This document shows, piece after piece, positions 8,701 through 9,447 of a DNA stretch of 9,447 nt. This DNA is from Parcubacteria group bacterium CG11_big_fil_rev_8_21_14_0_20_39_22. GTDB taxonomy: Bacteria; Patescibacteriota; Minisyncoccia; Phycocordibacterales; GCA-002787175. Within the stretch, counting starts at the first letter, position 1; each line of letters begins with the position of its first letter. The translations under genes and the position numbers were made by a program. A model generated the notes under the pieces. The model was not told the DNA's origin, made no database searches, and was given only the letters and a program-made list of their open reading frames with translations. Location of the stretch: the NCBI GenBank assembly GCA_002787175.1, contig PCWC01000101.1:1-9447 (forward strand), written 5' to 3'.

Positions 8701-9015
8701 AAGCCGAACCGTAGCCTTAAGAGACCCTTCGTATGAGAGCTTATTGATCTTTGCATAGTGCTCGTTGTACTTCGGTTCATCAAGGCTGAAGTCTACGAAA
8801 CTAAATTCGAACTTTTTTTCAGAATAATCTTTGATCGAAGAAAATTCTTTAAACACTTCTTTTATACCTTCCTTTATAAGCCACTTATATGAAGTTACCT
8901 GCGGCTCCACAAGATTAGGCAAATCACAGAGAGGTTCTTTAAACTTGCCGAAAACTTTTTGAGGCAGGTTCTTATTGGCGAAGTCAATCTTGTCGTTTCC
9001 TTGTTTTAAACTCAT
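5749..9015 (-). CDS. rpoB: DNA-directed RNA polymerase subunit beta
   Basis: The beta subunit forms the other wall of the RNA polymerase cleft, binds incoming nucleotides and carries the rifampicin pocket. The 1088-aa product shows the N-terminal protrusion and lobe segments (GIERVVVPQLARSFGIFF, about 136-153); the rifampicin region from QLSQFM (393-398) to RERAGFEVRDVHP (423-435); the TPEGPNIG motif (446-453); DDANRALMGSNMQ (557-569); the YED motif with E689/D690; the GDKLAGRHGNKG segment with nucleotide-contacting lysines K841 and K849; and the C-terminal GGKAQGGGQRFGEMEVWAL clamp motif (982-1000). At 1088 aa it is compact: E. coli has 1342 and B. subtilis 1193. An in-frame TAA lies five codons upstream of the ATG, so the start cannot move upstream. 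No Shine-Dalgarno sequence precedes it. Three rifampicin-contact positions differ from E. coli (A399, I412, K570). It is the first main gene of the transcript, with a leader of about 300 nt. Confidence 0.99.
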   Translation of the reverse strand: MSLKQGNDKIDFANKNLPQKVFGKFKEPLCDLPNLVEPQVTSYKWLIKEGIKEVFKEFSSIKDYSEKKFEFSFVDFSLDEPKYNEHYAKINKLSYEGSLKATVRLKNKMTDSVKEQEIFLSEMPMMTSHGTFVISGIERVVVPQLARSFGIFFTSQEIKGKKYFGAKIIPSRGAWIEIETDSDKAIYVRIDRKRKFALSSLLRVLGANTNEAIYKEFSKNEEAKPFIDATIAKDHATNIDESYLEIHKRLRDGEIGSVENAREFIDSVFSGDRYDLSKVGRFRFNKRFNLKSDDKDGDRRTISLEDIVVIINHIITLNVTPDSVEDDIDHLGSRRVRFVGEMLQQKIRVGMSQIKRNIQDRMSTVDPDISLPVNFVSPKPLQARIKEFFTTNQLSQFMAQENILAEVEHLRILSALGPGGLTRERAGFEVRDVHPSHYGRLCPIHTPEGPNIGLILHMATHAAINDFGMVETPYAKVQKGKITKEIEYLNALEEEKYKIAHASIEYDKDGNILDDMVEVRIKGKPGVISKDEVDYIDVATNQAFSIATSMIPFLNHDDANRALMGSNMQKQATPSIVPEAPFVATGIEGKAAKDSGRLILAEEAGTVSFVDASLIKVKNSKGKEQEYPLVNFSRTNGFTAFHQRPVVKIGEEVKRGDLMADTSSSVGGQMALGQNILVAFMSWSGANYEDAIIVSEKLVKESKFSSVHIEEFVVNVRDTKLGPEVTTHDIPNVGEGKLKNLDEEGVVRIGAEVRPGDILVGKITPKGETQLTPEERLLRSLFGEKARDVKDTSKRMGNGKRGRIIGVKVFSRENGDKLESGIIKRIHIEVAEVRAISVGDKLAGRHGNKGVISRILPEEDMPYMEDGRPVDIILTPLGVPSRMNLGQILELHLGLAAGTLGYQAIVPPFAGATGDEIKDELEKAGYNRDGKMKLYDGRTGVSFDQDVAVGYMYILKLHHMGEDKIHMRSIGPYSLITQQPLGGKAQGGGQRFGEMEVWALLGYGAAYTLREMLTIKSDDIQGRASAFDSIVKGEPIRESNVPASFSVLLSNMRGLGLDVELDSEQGYVKDQKRSDTKSVTKEEVEETE

Positions 9016-9170
9016 ATATTTAATCGATTATTAAAATTCTTAAAACTATTCGAAAATCACAGGCAAAGTAACCTAAAATTTAAAACCTGTCTCCAGTCTA
9101 ACCCTGATAGAAGAGTGCTTAATCCGCGCCTCTTCACTACACGATGAGACTGAAAGAAGGTTTTTAGGTA

Positions 9171-9218
9171 ATACGCAAAAAGGCGCTATTTGGTAAACCC
9201 TTGTAGCGTCTTTCGTAT
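9171..9218 (-). terminator. Attenuator-like hairpin followed by a T run in the rpoB leader
   Basis: In the minus-strand RNA, CGCTA (9204-9208) pairs with TAGCG (9184-9188) across a 15-nt loop, and a run of five T (9177-9181) follows two bases after the stem. This is the layout of an intrinsic terminator, though the core stem is only 5 bp. The same T residues can instead pair with AAAG (9210-9213), and ATACG/CGTAT closes the base, giving one longer imperfect hairpin. As a terminator it would be weak; it could be a conditional attenuator or simply a structural stem. Confidence 0.3.
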
Positions 9219-9226
9219 CCTCCTTT
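9219..9226 (-). promoter_or_regulatory. Orphan Shine-Dalgarno-like AAAGGAGG inside the leader
   Basis: The minus strand reads AAAGGAGG, a near-perfect complement of the usual 16S rRNA 3' end. No ATG, GTG or TTG follows at a usable distance, while rpoB, rpoC and dnaG all lack such a site. The octamer can pair with CCTTCTTT at 9153-9160, enclosing the hairpin at 9171-9218. It may be a structural arm, a ribosome stand-by site or chance. Confidence 0.45.
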
Positions 9227-9235
9227 TAATTAGTG

Positions 9236-9286
9236 TTATTTTGCAAGATAAGGTGCAGTATTAAAATCTGCTAAATAAAGAAACAT
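9236..9286 (-). CDS. Possible 16-codon leader peptide upstream of rpoB
   Basis: An ATG at 9286-9284, about 27 nt after the predicted transcription start, opens a 16-codon frame reading MFLYLADFNTAPYLAK and ending in TAA. The stop lies 9 nt before the AAAGGAGG octamer and 17 nt before the hairpin with the T run. That order (leader peptide, then structured element) resembles transcription-attenuation leaders. Against it, the ribosome site is poor (only a purine-rich GAGTGAG some 12 nt upstream), no codon is strongly repeated, and frames this short occur by chance. Confidence 0.22.
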   Translation of the reverse strand: MFLYLADFNTAPYLAK

Positions 9287-9339
9287 CAGCCGTAACTCAC
9301 TCTTGCGTTCTTGAAGAGTAGTATAACGTATTAAAATCT
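9258..9339 (-). repeat. 12-bp direct repeat, one copy in the promoter spacer and one in the leader
   Basis: AGATTTTAATAC (minus strand) occurs at 9328-9339, filling most of the gap between the -35 and -10 boxes, and again at 9258-9269, 70 bp downstream. The downstream copy is flanked by GCAG and CTGC (9268-9271 and 9255-9258), so it could form a small hairpin. No -10 box follows it at the right distance, so it is not simply a second promoter. It could be a protein-binding site or a remnant duplication. Confidence 0.5.
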
Positions 9340-9347
9340 AATGTCAA
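9320..9347 (-). promoter_or_regulatory. Sigma-70-type promoter for rpoBC
   Basis: On the minus strand, a perfect -35 box TTGACA (9342-9347) is followed after 16 bp by TATACT (9320-9325), which matches the TATAAT consensus at five of six positions. Transcription would start near 9313, about 298 nt before the rpoB ATG. It is the best promoter in the window and suits a highly expressed housekeeping operon. The start position is predicted from spacing only. Confidence 0.85.
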
Positions 9348-9357
9348 CCAATTGTAC

Positions 9358-9409
9358 AGTTAACCTTATGGGGTGACAAATATGATAGATTGGGGTGACA
9401 GTAGTTAAC
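9358..9409. promoter_or_regulatory. Tandem 10-bp repeats flanked by AGTTAAC, upstream of the rpoBC promoter
   Basis: The plus strand carries TGGGGTGACA twice, at 9369-9378 and 9391-9400, exactly 22 bp apart, about two turns of the helix, so both lie on the same DNA face. AGTTAAC flanks the pair on both sides (9358-9364 and 9403-9409). Relative to the predicted start the repeats sit at about -56 to -65 and -78 to -87, where an activator could contact RNA polymerase. GC-rich decamers stand out in this AT-rich stretch. I read it as a likely operator or activator site; the binding protein is unknown. It might also serve a divergent gene beyond 9447. Confidence 0.55.
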
Positions 9410-9447
9410 TATCAATATTTAACAAGGTGCAAGCCTTAAAAGCATAT
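9410..9447. other. Window edge without a recognisable gene
   Basis: All three minus-strand frames entering from the edge meet a stop within 15 codons (for example one ending LLNIDS then TAA), so this could hold the tail of an upstream gene, but nothing identifies one. AAGG and CCTT around a 6-nt loop (9424-9437) could form a very weak hairpin. Confidence 0.3.

Larger units (their letters stand above)
9016..9313 (-). promoter_or_regulatory. Long 5' leader of rpoBC with potential for ordered RNA folding
   Basis: From the predicted transcription start near 9313 to the rpoB ATG is about 300 nt with no recognised gene. Helices I can pair by eye (plus-strand coordinates of the two arms, first-transcribed arm first): ATACG/CGTAT 9214-9218 with 9171-9175, continuing into AAAG/CTTT and CGCTA/TAGCG; AAAGGAGG/CCTTCTTT 9219-9226 with 9153-9160 (one G-U pair); CAGTCT/AGACTG 9147-9152 with 9094-9099; GAAGAG/CTCTTC 9130-9135 with 9110-9115; ACAGG/CCTGT 9086-9090 with 9059-9063. 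These five are mutually compatible and partly abut. A sixth, ACCTAAAA/TTTTAGGT (9162-9169 with 9071-9078), would form a pseudoknot or compete. I do not recognise a known riboswitch or the ribosomal L10 leader. The last 43 nt before the ATG are AT-rich and look unstructured. Regulation of RNA polymerase synthesis is an inference; no covariation was tested. Confidence 0.5.

Noticed and set aside
9073..9216. Open stretch of 47 codons beginning ACG just after the AGGAGG octamer
   Set aside because: There is no ATG, GTG or TTG in frame, and ACG lies only 2 nt after the AGGAGG, too close for initiation. The translation resembles no family.
9299..9319. 6-bp inverted repeat ACTCTT/AAGAGT next to the -10 box
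   Set aside because: One arm lies upstream of the predicted transcription start and would not be in the RNA, so it is unlikely to be a leader hairpin. As a DNA palindrome it is short.
9381..9386. Plus-strand -10 box TATGAT for a divergent gene
   Set aside because: No -35 box at suitable spacing is visible, and no downstream gene is inside the window.
9369..9400. CRISPR-like repeat pair
   Set aside because: There are only two 10-bp units with a 12-bp gap and no further copies or cas genes. An operator is the simpler reading.

Overview
The window looks like a housekeeping block from a small-genome, AT-leaning bacterium, most likely a member of the Candidate Phyla Radiation (Patescibacteria, Parcubacteria-like). 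This rests on the short RNA polymerase subunits (beta 1088 aa, beta' 1224 aa) without large lineage insertions, on their sequence flavour (for example VPQLARSFG in beta), on the lack of Shine-Dalgarno sequences before the three main genes, and on rpoBC standing apart from the ribosomal protein genes rplJ/rplL. The phylum is an inference. The genes use the standard bacterial code.

All recognised genes lie on the minus strand, so transcription runs from high to low coordinates. From right to left: an upstream control region (9358-9409) with two 10-bp direct repeats flanked by AGTTAAC; a strong sigma-70-type promoter (9320-9347); a leader of about 300 nt (9016-9313) with a possible 16-codon leader peptide, an orphan AGGAGG and several compatible RNA helices; rpoB (5749-9015); 23 bp; rpoC (2051-5725); a 228-bp gap with short tandem repeats; dnaG (95-1822); and possibly the first codons of another minus-strand gene running off the left edge.

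RpoB and RpoC form the two halves of the RNA polymerase active site and are almost certainly co-transcribed from the 9320-9347 promoter. DnaG makes RNA primers for DNA replication. No convincing promoter or terminator was found between rpoC and dnaG, so read-through is possible but unproven.

The protein genes are ordinary in kind. The most novel part is the rpoBC upstream region: the tandem operator-like element plus a long, apparently folded leader that could control RNA polymerase synthesis. Secondary points are substitutions at rifampicin-contact positions of RpoB, unusual residues in switch 2 and the bridge helix of RpoC, an A9 run in dnaG and heptamer repeat arrays after rpoC. No mobile element, CRISPR array, tRNA or rRNA was seen.
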